64,000 bases of DNA from assembly GCA_013339895.1 (NCBI GenBank), contig JABACO010000001.1, positions 24,853,920-24,917,919 of the forward strand, written 5' to 3'. A program made the position numbers and the translations under genes. The notes under the pieces are model-generated. The model ran no database searches, was not told where the DNA came from, and worked only from the letters and a program-made list of their open reading frames with translations. Shown one piece after another: positions 54,259 through 64,000 of the stretch. Position 1 is the first letter of the stretch. The number at the start of each line of letters is the position of its first letter. This stretch comes from Ephydatia muelleri (taxonomy: Eukaryota; Porifera; Demospongiae; Spongillida; Spongillidae).

Positions 54259-54546
54259 CTAATACACTTCATGGCAGTCATTTTTACTTTTATACAAGCA
54301 TTTTGTGTACTGTTGTATCAGTGCTAGCTTATAAGTACCTAACATATCTTCATCCTTATAAATCTGAAGGATATTCCTGCAAGCAGGACCTGCTCTAAAA
54401 AGCAATGATTGGGTATTTTGCATGGATAAAGGTCTTAAAACAGCACTTGGAGGGTTCATCTTCGCTAAACCAAAATCCTTCCATAATGAAAACCTTCTAG
54501 TAGCACACTGAACACATACATAACAGCAAACAGCCATACAAAACAA
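54259..54546 (-). CDS. Unrecognised fragment, duplicate of 13617-13904
   Basis: This 95-codon frame is nearly identical to 13617-13904, with the same start MFCMAVCCYVCVQCATR. No domain is recognised. Confidence 0.3.
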   Translation of the reverse strand: MFCMAVCCYVCVQCATRRFSLWKDFGLAKMNPPSAVLRPLSMQNTQSLLFRAGPACRNILQIYKDEDMLGTYKLALIQQYTKCLYKSKNDCHEVY

Positions 54547-54559
54547 AGTTATTATAGTT

Positions 54560-54990
54560 GCTGTTAATGTTTGTCAATATTGCGATCTGTAACAGTACAG
54601 CTCAAATTTAGAGATATTGATATGTAGGTCAAGAGGGGGGGTCCTAACTCCTGTACAAGGGTCATGGATGAAGATTTCTTGCCTGCTAAGATGCCATCGT
54701 CAAGATACCAAGTTTGGAATAATAGATGGTTGCGCTCCGTATCCTCTTTAATAGCTCCAGCAACCTTATGCTAGACCAAAGAAAACAGAAAAGGACCCGG
54801 TGGGTCTCCCTGCTGCACACCTGATTATGATGTTAGCTGGCCCATAGCTATAACATCAAGCCACCCAAGGAAGCAACTCTGGAAAATGCTTTGCGCATTC
54901 CTGTAAAACAGCACCTCTGGGAACTAAATTGAATGCATTCTTCAAATCCACCTTGAGAACTGAAAATCAATTTCATTCCAATGCTTATTC
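54560..54990 (-). pseudogene. Non-LTR RT fragment with intact YLDD box
   Basis: This is the duplicate of the fragment at 13922-14308. The catalytic box here reads WYLDDGILAGKKSS, and the B-motif region SGVQQGDPPGPFLFSLV is retained, but other frames are broken (a stop in the region of 54775 and an extra A near 54905). The donor of the pair thus had a normal box. Confidence 0.75.
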
Positions 54991-55239
54991 ATATAGGCCC
55001 TTATTCCATGAATAATCTTTTCTGAACCCATCAGGAAGCCTCACCAAATTGTATGGGCTCAAAACAATCGATAACCCTATGTTTGATGACAGCACAGAAG
55101 CATTTCCCTGCCAACTACCTTAGGACCACACCCACAGCAATTGGTCTTATGTCCAAGGTACAACAAGGCTTTAACTTGCTGAGCGCTGTCAAGGACCCAC
55201 CTTCACCGAGTCTGCATAATGGTAACCAGGACTAATTTG

Positions 55240-55910
55240 TAATTAGCACATGATACACAGCAAAAATGAAACATGCAAGTGCTGAACTTCAAATACCTTT
55301 TATAATCGTCCATGACTTTGTACACCTAACAGCATAAAGCTGCGAAACGCAGTGTAATTATCTTTGACAGGTTGGAACTCTTAGTTCCATGTCACACGAT
55401 GTGTGGGTCAAGTACTGCTATAAATCTTTGTTTGCTGTTTATCTCTGACACATATTCGGTAAAGTCCGGTTTAGATCCGTCAAACATGACAAAATTATCA
55501 TGTATGTATCTGTTCCATAGGATGATTTAATCATGACCTATGTGTTGCAGGGTCTTTTCAAGTAGACCCATGTAGATGCATGCATATGATGGGGAGCATT
55601 TATTACCCATTTAAAACTGCCTTTGTCTGCCTTGTTTATTAATAAGGCGTGTCCTCCTTGAGCTTAGTTAACACTCTGCGTTCAGCTATGGTGAGGTTGG
55701 TGCGGAAAATAAACTGTTCATCAATGTTTTATTGTCAATGAACTTCCAAATACCACCAATGATTGTTTGTAGTGTGTACCCAGTAGGCGATGGAGTGCAA
55801 CATCCACTTAGCGTGTAAATGAGTTCATCCATATCTTTCTGGTTTAATTCCTATATATACAAGTCGTGCTAAAGTGTTATACATGTACATGTCTTGCAAT
55901 TGCATACCTA
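55240..55910. other. Non-shared middle of the second block
   Basis: The stretch is AT-rich, with no recognised gene or repeat; it replaces 14600-15220 of the other copy. Confidence 0.3.
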
Positions 55911-57039
55911 GATAGTGCTGCTGCCGTCATGGAACGACACCATGACATGTATCTGTGCTAAATGGTGTGATATTGTCAGTTCATTAAATAAGCACAAAGA
56001 AAGTGCATTTAGCACACACGGCCTCGTTGCGCACTTTAGACTCTCAGCGACATGTTGCAAATGTGCTACACGTGTTCTTTCCACGTACAGCCGTAAACCA
56101 CATATATGCATAGAGGGAGGGAGTGTTTCTTGCATACGCAACATCACAGCATCATGATAGCACATGTACTCAATACGAATAACTTTCATGCGTGCATAAT
56201 ACAACGTAGGGTACAGGGACGCCTAAACCCTCAAGGTGTTGCCGTGTTATGCTCTTCACTTCTTCTTGGGCGGCTACCCTCTCTTCTTAGCAGCTAATTG
56301 GATAGATTTTTTAGGCTTCAGTTCAATGCAATCAGTATCAGTTACTTGTACTACACAAACATGCCCTCACAACTACTAAGGTTGCCCTACACTCTGTCCT
56401 AACTTGAAAGTTTTTACAGCGATGCGAGTTTTTCGAACCCTATTAGCGCAACGATCTGCATTTTTCTACTCGCCGCGTGCATAATACCATAATCTGCACA
56501 GCGCAATCGCGCAACTCTAGGGGGATCTGTGTAAGATCTGTCCAAGGTGGCAAATGCTATGTAATGACTGGGCTGCTAGTTGTGTGTTATATGATCATTA
56601 AGTAATGCTGGGCCCGGTTCATTAAGAAATGGCTAGTACTTTTGTAAATGTAGACGGAGGTATGACCCCTAGTTATGTAAAAAGAGGGAAAAAACCCTTG
56701 CCCCACAGCTATGAAACACTAAAAATGGTGAAATGAATAGAAGCTTCTAGCTATAGCTATTTGAATATATAGTACTTGTGTGAACTTTTGTGTTTCGTGA
56801 TACGACAAGCTGATCACCACCACCTTAGAGTTAAAGACAACTCTTTTGTTTTGCGGTAACTATTTATGTTTACAGTTTACATAAACTCAGTGGCTAGGAT
56901 TTTGAGGAGGGGATGACAGTGCTGACTGCGCTTTCCCAGACACCCTAGCAAAGGGGCACGCTCCCATTTTCATCCCTATATGCCCCCCCCCCCCCTAACA
57001 CAAAATCCTGTATATAGCCCGCCAGCCGACCGCGCCACT

Positions 57040-57090
57040 AACAGTTGCTATGTATTGATAACGATTTATAACGCAAGTACACAACCTCGA
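57040..57090 (+). repeat. Terminal sequence related to the THAP mini-element
   Basis: GTTGCTATGTATTGATAACG and ATTTATAACGC are the counterpart of 31991-32022 (GTTGCTATTTATTGATGACG). The rest of that element is not seen here. Confidence 0.5.
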
Positions 57091-57740
57091 GGCTCGGAGC
57101 ACTGTATATTACAGTACAGTACAAGCTTACCTTTCTGAAGACTGTTAACCAGTGAAAATAGAGAGGGAGTGGCAACGCGTCACGTGAGCCATAGAGATAC
57201 GCATGCCATCGAATCGCACCTGCGTAGAAGTGAGGACAGATCGCTGGTTTGTTTGAACTAATTTTGATTGAAATATTCCAAGTTCGCTCGCCATCACTAC
57301 GTGTTGCCACGAGGGCACAGATTGGAGCTTTTTTGCCATAATACAGAACAAATCAATGGCTGGCCTAGCCATGGAAGGAATCAAACACATTGTGGGACGA
57401 TGTAGCTCACAAACGGCTTCAAAGCATGGAAGACTCTGGGAGGCTTGTGGTGAGGCTGTAGGATACGTGACAGGAATATTTACCCTTCCCATGCAACGTT
57501 TAGGGTGTGATCTTGTTCCTCCTGTATCATGCTCGCTTCACCCAACCCACTTGACATATAATTGGTGCCGCATCTGCTGTGCACGTCACTGTCATTACCA
57601 ACTAGTCAACATACCACTGCCATCTTACCTACCTACGCAGAGCAGGGGCCAGCTACCTATAACTAGATTTGACCTAATTTTGAGGTGGTAGACTCATACC
57701 ACCTCAAGGGAAAAAACAAAAACCATGTTAATACTGCTCT
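57090..57740. other. No firm gene; open frames on both strands
   Basis: Frames at 57145-57492 minus (MASELGIFQSKLVQTNQRSV and on) and 57356-57691 plus are open. Neither matches a family I know; the minus one contains a run of plausible protein but no splice-supported context. Confidence 0.25.
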
Positions 57741-57945
57741 GCCTAACACCCAAAATAAACAACATGATAGCAACAGGACCACTTGATTCCTTGTGGCTAG
57801 TCTGCCTCATCTTTTTGTACCTAACACCCACAATAAACAACATGATAGCAACAGGACCACTTGATTCCTTGTGGCTAGTCTGCCTCATCTTTTTTGTACC
57901 AGGCTGCTTCAGTCTCGTACCAGGCTGCTTCAGTCTCGTACCTCC
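57741..57945 (+). repeat. Tandem duplications (79 bp x2 and 21 bp x2)
   Basis: The block with CACTTGATTCCTTGTGGCTA occurs twice (about 57741-57820 and 57820-57899), followed by ACCAGGCTGCTTCAGTCTCG twice (about 57898-57940). Confidence 0.92.
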
Positions 57946-57999
57946 AACTTTGAACCTGCATGTGCAAAGACCCCACAACCCGCCATAGGTTGCTTTCGG

Positions 58000-58330
58000 C
58001 GAGTTAAAGGGTGGGGGGGGGGGGAGTTGCCACCACAGTAACGTGCACTCCATGCCTAGATTGCTTATGTACCCCCGAAATCCCTCTCTTATACTACCAG
58101 ACCACATGGCTACTATGCGCACGTAAATACACTACTCATCAACAGCTTGCCATGAGGTCTTAACTGTCCCTTGACCTTGCATCATCATATCGACACCTAT
58201 CCACATGACCTCGCACCATCATACCGACACCTATCCACAAGACCTTGCATCATACCCTCTGCACATATTAGCACCATCACTGTTGGCTACTCTCAAACTG
58301 CATTCATATAGGAGCATATTTTCTGTCTAA
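58000..58330. other. Short degenerate repeats, no gene
   Basis: Phrases such as ATCATATCGACACCTATCCA are repeated loosely between about 58180 and 58250. A poly-G run lies at 58012-58025. Confidence 0.4.
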
Positions 58331-58338
58331 TTGGTTCC

Positions 58339-58533
58339 TCAAACGATGGCTATTCTCATGTATCCCAGCGTGTTTATTTTGGTTTGTTCTTTCCACAGTT
58401 TGGTGGTGGTTTCGTTGGCCGACACTAGCATCATCCTAGGCTCGACACTAAGGCCCCTAGGGAGTTTGCCGGTGGCCTCAGCCCTTTGGAGGTATTCCAG
58501 ATGGTGGGAGGCATGAGCGATGTCTAACATCAT
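58339..58533 (-). CDS. Unrecognised fragment (coiled, basic)
   Basis: This 64-codon frame reads MMLDIAHASHHLEYLQRAEA, then GKLPRGLSVEPRMML. The 'PRGL-x-P' phrase resembles ORF1-type proteins of retroelements, but this is a weak impression. It may be a fragment of an element-encoded protein. Confidence 0.25.
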   Translation of the reverse strand: MMLDIAHASHHLEYLQRAEATGKLPRGLSVEPRMMLVSANETTTKLWKEQTKINTLGYMRIAIV

Positions 58534-58884
58534 TTTTTTATGTTGGCCATCACTGCATTATGAAGTCCCATATGTGAATGGTATACCTTCTCAAGTCTTT
58601 TGACATTGTTGACTATTGGTTGGAGGATGGTGTCAATTCCATATTCTTCAATGTAGGATTATTTACAGACACAGAGCAATTGGATACAGCAAAGTTTTGG
58701 GGGTAAATTATCAAGTGTGAAGTAAATCATTCCTACAGTGTGTATGATAATATCATACATATTAATTTTACATGTTATTGCCATTCACCTCCAACTCCTG
58801 TTCCAGACGTAGACCCAGAGGTCGAGGATGCTTTGTGTCCACCTGAAAGAGGTCTTTTTTACCTTAACTTGTGTAGTATCATTC

Positions 58885-59792
58885 GCTCTTTTCCTCATCT
58901 TGAGCTGGACTTTCTGTTGGTCAAGTGGAGGGTTTGGCCTTCTTTCTCCTCTTTGTCTAACAGCTTTGTATCGTCCTTTAGCCATTTCATCTCTGCTGAA
59001 CAAAACATCAATTCCTTGCAGACAGAATTTCACAGGATCTTTGGGCGGGATGGCCAAAATGTCAACATCTCCAATACACTTCGTGTCAGTCATAATTATG
59101 GGGAGAGGGCCATTACCAGGGAACGTGGTAGTTGTATACTTTTTACAAGGGTTTTTAGTACTGTTGTATCAGCGCTCTTTTCCTCATCTTGAGCCGGATT
59201 TTCTCTCGGTCAAGTGGAGGGTTAGGCTAATTCACCCCTTTGTCTAACAGCTTTGTATCGTCCTTTAGCCATTTCATCTCTGCTGAACAAAACATCAATT
59301 CCTTGCAGACTGAATTTCACAGGATCTTTGGGTGGGATGGCCAAAATGTCTACATCTCCAATACACTTCATGTCAGACATTGTGATATTAAATTATGGGA
59401 AGAGAGGGCCATTACTAAGGAACGTGGTAGTCGTAGACTTTTTACAAGCCTTTTGAGTACTGTTGTATCAGCGCTTTTTTCCTCATCTTGAGCCAGACTT
59501 TCTGTGGGTAAAGTGTAGGAGGATTTGGCCTTCTTTCTCTTCTTTGTCTAACAGCTTTGTATCGTCCTTTAGCCATTTCATCTCTGCTGAACAAAACATT
59601 AATTCCTTGCAGACAGAATTTCACAGGATCTTTGGGCAGGATGGCCAAAATGTCAGCATCTCCAATACACTTCATGTCAGTCATAATTATGTGGAGAGAG
59701 CCATTACCAGGGAACGTGGTAGTTGTATACCTTTTACAAGCATATTTTTTAGTGTTACTGTTGTATCAGCGCTCTTTTCCTCATCTTGAGCA
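58885..59792 (-). repeat. BEN-like exon triplicated in tandem (about 290-300 bp units)
   Basis: Three head-to-tail units (58885-59172, 59173-59471, 59472-59770) and a short fourth start share long identical phrases. On the minus strand each unit encodes MTDTKCIGDVDILAIPPKDP, VKFCLQGIDVLFSRDEMAKG and RYKAVRQRGERRPNP, a BEN-like core ('LFSRDEMA-G'). A shorter relative, lacking the LFSRDEM part, is in the 13.5 and 54.2 kb blocks. Units 1 and 3 are each closer to the same consensus than to decay, and unit 2 has lost part of its 3' flank. Confidence 0.7.
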
Positions 59793-59799
59793 GTCGTTA

Positions 59800-60240
59800 C
59801 GAACGAAATTTTTCGTGACACTACTCCACGATTGATAATATTTCTTAAATATTTAACTGTATAGCCACTTCCGGGTGGCTTAATCATTATCAGTTTACAA
59901 CCGCTTGTGTCCAACAATGAATACCCTCCACAATTCCATCTATGTGTTTTAGAGCCCCACCCCCATGAGCTCAGACGTGATCACATGGTGCTGAACCCAA
60001 CCTCCGCTCCACCGCCTAGACCAAGGTACAAATGGCTTGAAAGGCAGCACTAATTCCAAATATAATGTTCTATTGAAGGAAATAGCACCTGTTTTCCAAC
60101 AGTAGAGCGACATTTGACTGATGACCAAGCACAACAATCTACACTTGTTATAATTATAGAAGACCATGACACTGTTGCTATTGATCAAACAAATGTAACT
60201 CAAGCTTTGATGAAGATCTGTAGAAGAACAGGCTATTTTC
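59800..60240. other. No clear gene
   Basis: A plus-strand run near 60090-60245 (EDHDTVAIDQTNVTQALMKI) is protein-like but unrecognised. It could be the tail of a host or transposon gene cut by the neighbouring piggyBac relic. Confidence 0.3.
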
Positions 60241-60242
60241 AG

Positions 60243-60803
60243 TCATAAGAAATGATGGAAAAGAGGCTCCATCTGATTGCATGGAACCACGCACATGGGT
60301 AGATTGCATTGCTTGCATTTGTAGAATGTTGTTGTCTTGCGTCCCCTCCCCTTTTTGTTAGAACACACAGCACAGTTATGTTGTTCTCTTTTTCCTGTGG
60401 GGTTAGAGTCATACATAGCTATGAAGTGAGCCGGGCAGCTGTTGGTAGTCCACATTTATGAGGTCCACTCTGCACATGTTCATTTGGTGGGGTATGTGCT
60501 GCACCAGCATCCACTAGCAGCTGTTGTGCCAATTCTGTCCTAAACCTCTGGTGTGTGAGAGGCTTTTGCTTCACTTGCTTTAATGCATACAGAATGTATG
60601 CATTTACAATCGCCATTTCAATCAGATGGAAAAAGCCTCTTTTCCACCATTTCTTACTTCTATGATTGAACCCATAGTAACTGGTCATTTGGTCATGGCG
60701 GTTAACTCCATTCATAAAATGGTTGTATTGGTCAATGCAAAGTGGTTTAGAAACAATTTCCACCCCACCTGCATATATATGCACTTGGCGGTCAAAGAGT
60801 TAA
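60243..60803 (-). pseudogene. piggyBac transposase C-terminal relic ending at a TTAA site
   Basis: On the minus strand: KPLCIDQYNHFMNGVNRHDQ, KKWWKRGFFHLIEMAIVNAY, then in another frame NCAVCSNKKGRGRKTTTFYK and CKQCNLPMCVVPC, the C-terminal RING-like Cys-rich domain of piggyBac proteins. At its upstream end, 60781-60803 reads GCACTTGGCGGTCAAAGAGT TAA, a piggyBac terminus with TTAA. The N-terminal two thirds of the gene is missing, so this is an internally deleted element inserted in the P-element relic. Confidence 0.82.
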
Positions 60804-61560
60804 TCCACAATTTTCAATTCGCCAAATTGCCTCCCACATCGGATCATACATTTGATCACCACATAAATCATTGCAGGGAAACTGGGCATAAGGGAACTGC
60901 AAACTATTGAACAATCCACGAACCATAAACATAACCATTGTTTTGGCTAGCCTAGGACCCTGTACCCCTTCATTTAATACTGACTGCTCGCTCATAGTTC
61001 ATTAAATGCTCATTTACAGAACCCAGATTAGCGAAACCGACTAATTCCCCATTGTGCTTGTCATACACAAGATCTTCACGGATGTACATCTCATCCATCA
61101 ATGAAATATTGCACTTTTCCCTTTCAGGACAGCTCTCAACCTTGGAGGCTTCCCTTAGCATAGTATCAACTTGCGCTGAAAATCCACAAGAAGCTTTCAC
61201 ATAGTGCGTATAGTCTCGCAGTGTACGTTGAGAAGGCAGACGTAAGCACCCTGAATCCCTTAATGCCTCATAGGCTCCACTAGATCTGTATGCAAAGACG
61301 TAATTACTGTAATCAAGCACCAGACTTTATGTGCTCACTCATGTACATGTATGTATACTTATGCCGCAATAACAAAGACCAGCGTATCATCAAAAGGTGC
61401 CATTGCATGTTCTTGGTTGTTGTGTAGCTCCTCACCAACAGTCGTTCCTTGCATATCACAGGTCTGCTGGAATCTTTTCTTTTACACGACGAATGGTAAA
61501 AGATGTCTTCTTGTATGCTTCGAACGTTGTACTAGTGTAGACACAGGTTGGTACCTGTAA
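60804..61560 (-). pseudogene. P-element/THAP9-like transposase relic, split by piggyBac
   Basis: From about 61450 down: MQWHLLMIRWSLLLRHK, donor GTATAC, acceptor ATACAG at 61292, SSGAYEALRDSGCLRLPSQR, TLRDYTHYVKASCGFSAQVD, then NISLMDEMYIREDLVYDKHN and GELVGFANLGSVNEHLMNYE. A separate frame continues with TMVMFMVRGLFNSLQFPYAQ and FPCNDLCGDQMYDPMWEAIW, ending at 60804 beside the piggyBac end. The DEMYIREDLVYD phrase is typical of P-type transposases. A frame change lies near 60970. The C-terminal RNase-H end is not present. Confidence 0.8.
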
Positions 61561-61904
61561 AGAAATAGGTAAACACAACACATGTATCAATATAACGTAC
61601 GGCAAAATCAAACTTACCTGTAGTTGACATGACTGGTGTGTGAGGCATCTCGATCTGAGTTTGTGCTATACCAGTTTTGCTCCATGAGCGTTGAACGAAA
61701 AAAAGTACACTTGATGCACGCTCTCTTTTAAACCAGCTGTATGTTAAAGCGTGGGGGCCATGGTTCAGTAATTATCGTATTGCAACTGAATTCACTATGT
61801 CCGCCCCTTTTACGGTGATGTACTATGACGTTTTTGTAATTTACAAGTTACCGACAATCGTCATCATAATATAAATGTCATTTATGGCAACCCTTACGTC
61901 AAAC

Positions 61905-62435
61905 CCTGCTAGACACTTTAAATTTTTGCTAGGTATTTGTCACGGACCTATGACAAGGCTATGTCTTCTATGACGACGAACTTACCAAGGCTTGCGAGGC
62001 TATATGCAACTGACTAGTTTAATGTATTACAACAAACATTTGGCACACGAATACACATCTTTAAGTACTACTACAAATATTACATCAGTAGCGCAAGTGT
62101 TCAATTACACACAACACTATATAAACTAGCTACTCTCTCTCACGGATACATGGATATAGTCTTAATCAATGTTCCTTAGGACTGAACAAACTTTCCTCGC
62201 ATAATCACCATCACGATCCAGGTTGGTTATTGCAGCCAATCAGCAGAGTAATTAGTGGACATTGTTGCTAGTGATGGTGGGCATCGGCAGAAATGACCGA
62301 CTGTAATAATAAACGATCGAACATGGCATGAAATTGAATGGGTGACTGTTATATTCCGCTCTGCATGGTTGTCGAGGACAACAGTATGTATGTGTTCTCT
62401 GGACAGAGCGGTGCAAAGATCACCAACAACCTGTT
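61905..62435. repeat. Segmental duplication, copy 2 (hAT 5' flank plus LZTR1 start)
   Basis: This is the counterpart of 9096-9660. It ends where the LZTR1-like phrase KITNNL changes into the 18-bp minisatellite. Confidence 0.88.
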
Positions 62436-63050
62436 GGACCGGTGTGGTGACCTGGACCGGTGTGGTGACCTGGACCGGTGTGGTGACCTGGACCGGTGTG
62501 GTGACCTGGACCGGTGTGGTGACCTGGACCGGTGTGGTGACCTGGACCTGTGTGGTGACCTAGACCGGTGTGGTGACCTGGACCGTTGTGGTGACCTGGA
62601 CCGTTGTGGTGACCTGGACCGGTGTGTGGTGACCTGGACTGGTGTGACTGTGGTGACCTGGACCGTTGTGGTGACCTGGACTGGTGTGGTGACCTGGACT
62701 GGTGTGGTGACCTGGACTGTTGTGGTGACCTGGACTGGTGTGGATCGCCCAATGAACCGCCAGCGCATGTAGCTATAGCGTCTGATGTACCGCCAGTACA
62801 CGTGGCATCTGGTGTTCCTCCAGTGCAGGTAGCATCTGATATACTGCCACCCTCTGCCAATGTACCGCCACCCTCTACCAATGTACCGCCATCCTCTACT
62901 AATGTTCCGCCACCCTCTACTGATGGACCGCCACCCTCTACTGATGTACCGCCACGTGCACCCTCGCCACCCAAGAGCTTGCATTTACCTGAGCCACGTT
63001 CCTATCGAAAGAGATCAGTTGTACATGCGCGCGCATTGCAATCAAACTAA
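62338..63050 (+). CDS. LZTR1 scrap fused to 18-bp and 21-bp repeat arrays
   Basis: The frame starts MGDCYIPLCMVVEDNSMYVF, continues SGQSGAKITNNL (the LZTR1 kelch scrap) and then runs through about 17 units of DRCGDL-type coding repeats, then in another frame SPNEPPAHVAIASDVPPVHV and PSANVPPPSTNVPPSSTNV, to a stop at 63050. The repeats are open in several frames on both strands, so an open frame is not proof of translation. It is a chimera of captured host sequence and minisatellite. Function, if any, is unknown. Confidence 0.3.
62436..62740. repeat. 18-bp minisatellite
   Basis: About 17 units of GGACCGGTGTGGTGACCT with a few variants (GGACTGGTGTGGTGACCT, GACCGTTGTGGTGACCT) are present. Because 18 is a multiple of three, frames stay open. 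Confidence 0.95.
62745..62955. repeat. About 21-24-bp coding minisatellite
   Basis: Units such as GTACCGCCACCCTCTACCAA and CATCTGATGTACCGCCAGT alternate at about 21-30 bp. They follow the 18-bp array directly. Confidence 0.85.
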
Positions 63051-63059
63051 ACACTAACT

Positions 63060-63590
63060 GTGCTATTAATAATGGTTGTGGTGACAGCGTGGGGTAGCTG
63101 TGGTAAGATGTTTACATAACACCACTTGCAACGTATGTAAACAAAAGGGAATTTTGATGAGACAAAAATGGCGCCCTCTGGTAAAATCTCTTGTGGTTCT
63201 CAGAGGCAATCAATATACAAACTTTTTCTGAAGCGTATAGACATTGATAGACCCTTCAGTTGTGTTAAAAAAAAATTGTATTTCACGTGGTAGACACTTC
63301 TATTTTTTAAAAAGGTACTTTGACGAAGCTAGAAATTTAACCCTTTACCCCTCAAAATAATCGCCATAGATCAGCTCTACTCATCATGACCTTCAATTCC
63401 ATGCCCAAAACCCTGCTGTAAATTGTATAGCAGCCAAGATATGAGTGTGCCAAGTTGCAACTTTTACGAAAAAATTAATTATTCAGTGATGCATATTTCG
63501 TTGTAGCAACCAAGAGAAGACGGCTGGCATCTGTACACAGACCTCCAGTGAGATGGAATGCAAGATTAAAAGCAAGATTTCACATCCTTT
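63060..63590. other. No gene seen
   Basis: An AT-rich stretch with a poly-A run near 63268. Nothing recognisable until the Gypsy fragment. Confidence 0.3.
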
Positions 63591-64000
63591 GAGGCACTGA
63601 TCAGATCCAATGTGGTGAACCAAACTGACCCAGCAAGGGTGTAGATCGCTTCATCTATACGTGGAAGAGGATATGCGAGTCTACTCAAAATCAAAGTGTG
63701 CCATCTTTCTTAGGGACCAGTACCACTGGAGATGCCCGGACTAACAGATGGCTGGATGATGTCTTATCAAGCATGTCTTCAAGCATCTTCCTTGCCTCCT
63801 CCCACCTAGCAGTAGGAATACGTCGAAGTGGTTGACGAATAGGATGGGAATTTCCTGCTGAGATAGAATGCCGCAGTCTGTCAGTCCGGCTTAGGTGTCA
63901 TCCTTGTTAACCGCAAAGACATCCGTATATTTTTGAAGGAGCAAGAGAAATGAATTTTTCTCCCCATCCGTGAGACCTTGTCCACACCTTTGCACAATGT
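63500..64000 (-). pseudogene. Ty3/Gypsy reverse transcriptase fragment, cut by window end
   Basis: On the minus strand several frames give GLTDGEKNSFLLLLQKYTDV, then RTDRLRHSISAGNSHPIRQP, LRRIPTARWEEARKMLEDML, ASPVVLVPKKDG and YPLPRIDEAIYTLAGSVWFT with TLDLIS. This is the start of a Gypsy RT domain; 'SPVVLVPKKDG' is motif 1-2 and 'TLDL' is motif 3 with the first catalytic Asp. Stops and frame changes are frequent. The upstream parts lie outside the window. Confidence 0.85.

Larger units (their letters stand above)
53410..56880. repeat. Segmental duplication block, copy 2
   Basis: This is the counterpart of 12850-15960. Specific differences: about 240 bp (56440-56690) is inserted here relative to copy 1, and 55240-55910 has no match at the same place in copy 1. 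The junction of PLE ORF1 to the rest (GTTTGTGTCCC at about 54020; GTGTGTGTCCC at about 13510) is preserved, so the PLE insertion predates the duplication. Confidence 0.9.

Noticed and set aside
56888..57039. Possible short hAT MITE with CAGTGGC at one end and GCCACTA at the other
   Set aside because: The ends match over only a few bases and no 8-bp duplication is present outside them.
58331..58516. Plus-strand hydrophobic frame resembling a membrane peptide
   Set aside because: It is the antisense of a more protein-like basic frame and has no context of its own.
1..64000. CRISPR arrays, prophage or bacterial operons
   Set aside because: No regular repeat-spacer pattern; genes have introns and are animal-type transposons, so tandem arrays here are minisatellites.
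1..64000. tRNA, rRNA or snRNA genes
   Set aside because: No convincing internal promoter boxes or cloverleaf arms were noticed by eye; a covariance-model scan would be decisive.

Overview
This window looks like repeat-dense, AT-rich invertebrate genomic DNA, most like a sponge or another early-branching marine metazoan. That is inference: it rests on short introns (about 48-75 bp where they can be delimited), the mix of animal-type transposons, and protein styles I associate with sponges and cnidarians (BEN-type exons, HECT proteins with a distinctive N-terminal domain, 15-residue lysine/arginine repeat proteins). There is no bacterial or phage organisation. I saw no rRNA, tRNA or CRISPR array. 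Almost everything recognisable is a transposable element or a decayed gene fragment, and I could not certify any complete intact host gene.

Layout. 1-240: half of a palindromic fold-back repeat. 1208-4786: a hAT transposon with matching ends and a perfect 8-bp target duplication, inserted into a gene encoding 15-residue repeats (about 4795-5467). 6.0-6.9 kb: a dispersed repeat that recurs at 37.9-38.9 kb. 7.5-9.1 kb: a second, ZNF862-like hAT transposase wreck. 9.55-10.2 kb: an intronless broken fragment of LZTR1 (kelch and BTB parts). 10.9-11.5 kb: decayed Merlin transposase. 12.0-16.0 kb: Penelope-like element (PLE) pieces meeting head-to-head, then a non-LTR reverse transcriptase fragment; most of this block is repeated at 53.4-56.9 kb. 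15.9-17.1 kb: Tc1, piggyBac and Gypsy scraps. 17504-21515: a DNA transposon with about 530-bp terminal inverted repeats, a 4-bp target duplication and an unclassified DDE-like protein.

21.6-28 kb is the most host-like part: an unknown spliced gene, a HECT-type ubiquitin-ligase-like gene, a RecQ-like helicase relic, a DUF6589-like fragment and a BEN-domain gene with one premature stop. 28-33 kb has GATC-rich satellite, a piggyBac end, a THAP-domain mini-element and a CA-rich minisatellite. 32.8-36.6 kb holds two convergent genes, one a P-element/THAP9-like transposase. 39.0-40.6 kb is a Merlin element with inverted ends and two tiny introns. 41.3-43.0 kb has two divergent families of PLE-associated ORF1 proteins. 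43.4-44.2 kb is a small spliced gene end.

45.5-54.0 kb carries three PLE copies in the same orientation, separated by a DDE-type transposase gene whose 5' end lies in a 132-bp-armed palindrome. 54-57 kb is the duplicate of the 13-16 kb block. 58.9-59.8 kb is a BEN-like exon triplicated in tandem. 60.2-61.5 kb is a P-element relic split by a piggyBac relic at a TTAA site. 61.9-63.05 kb repeats the LZTR1 flank and runs into an 18-bp minisatellite that stays open in frame. The window ends inside a Gypsy reverse transcriptase. The recurring theme is nested insertion and segmental duplication rather than cooperating genes.
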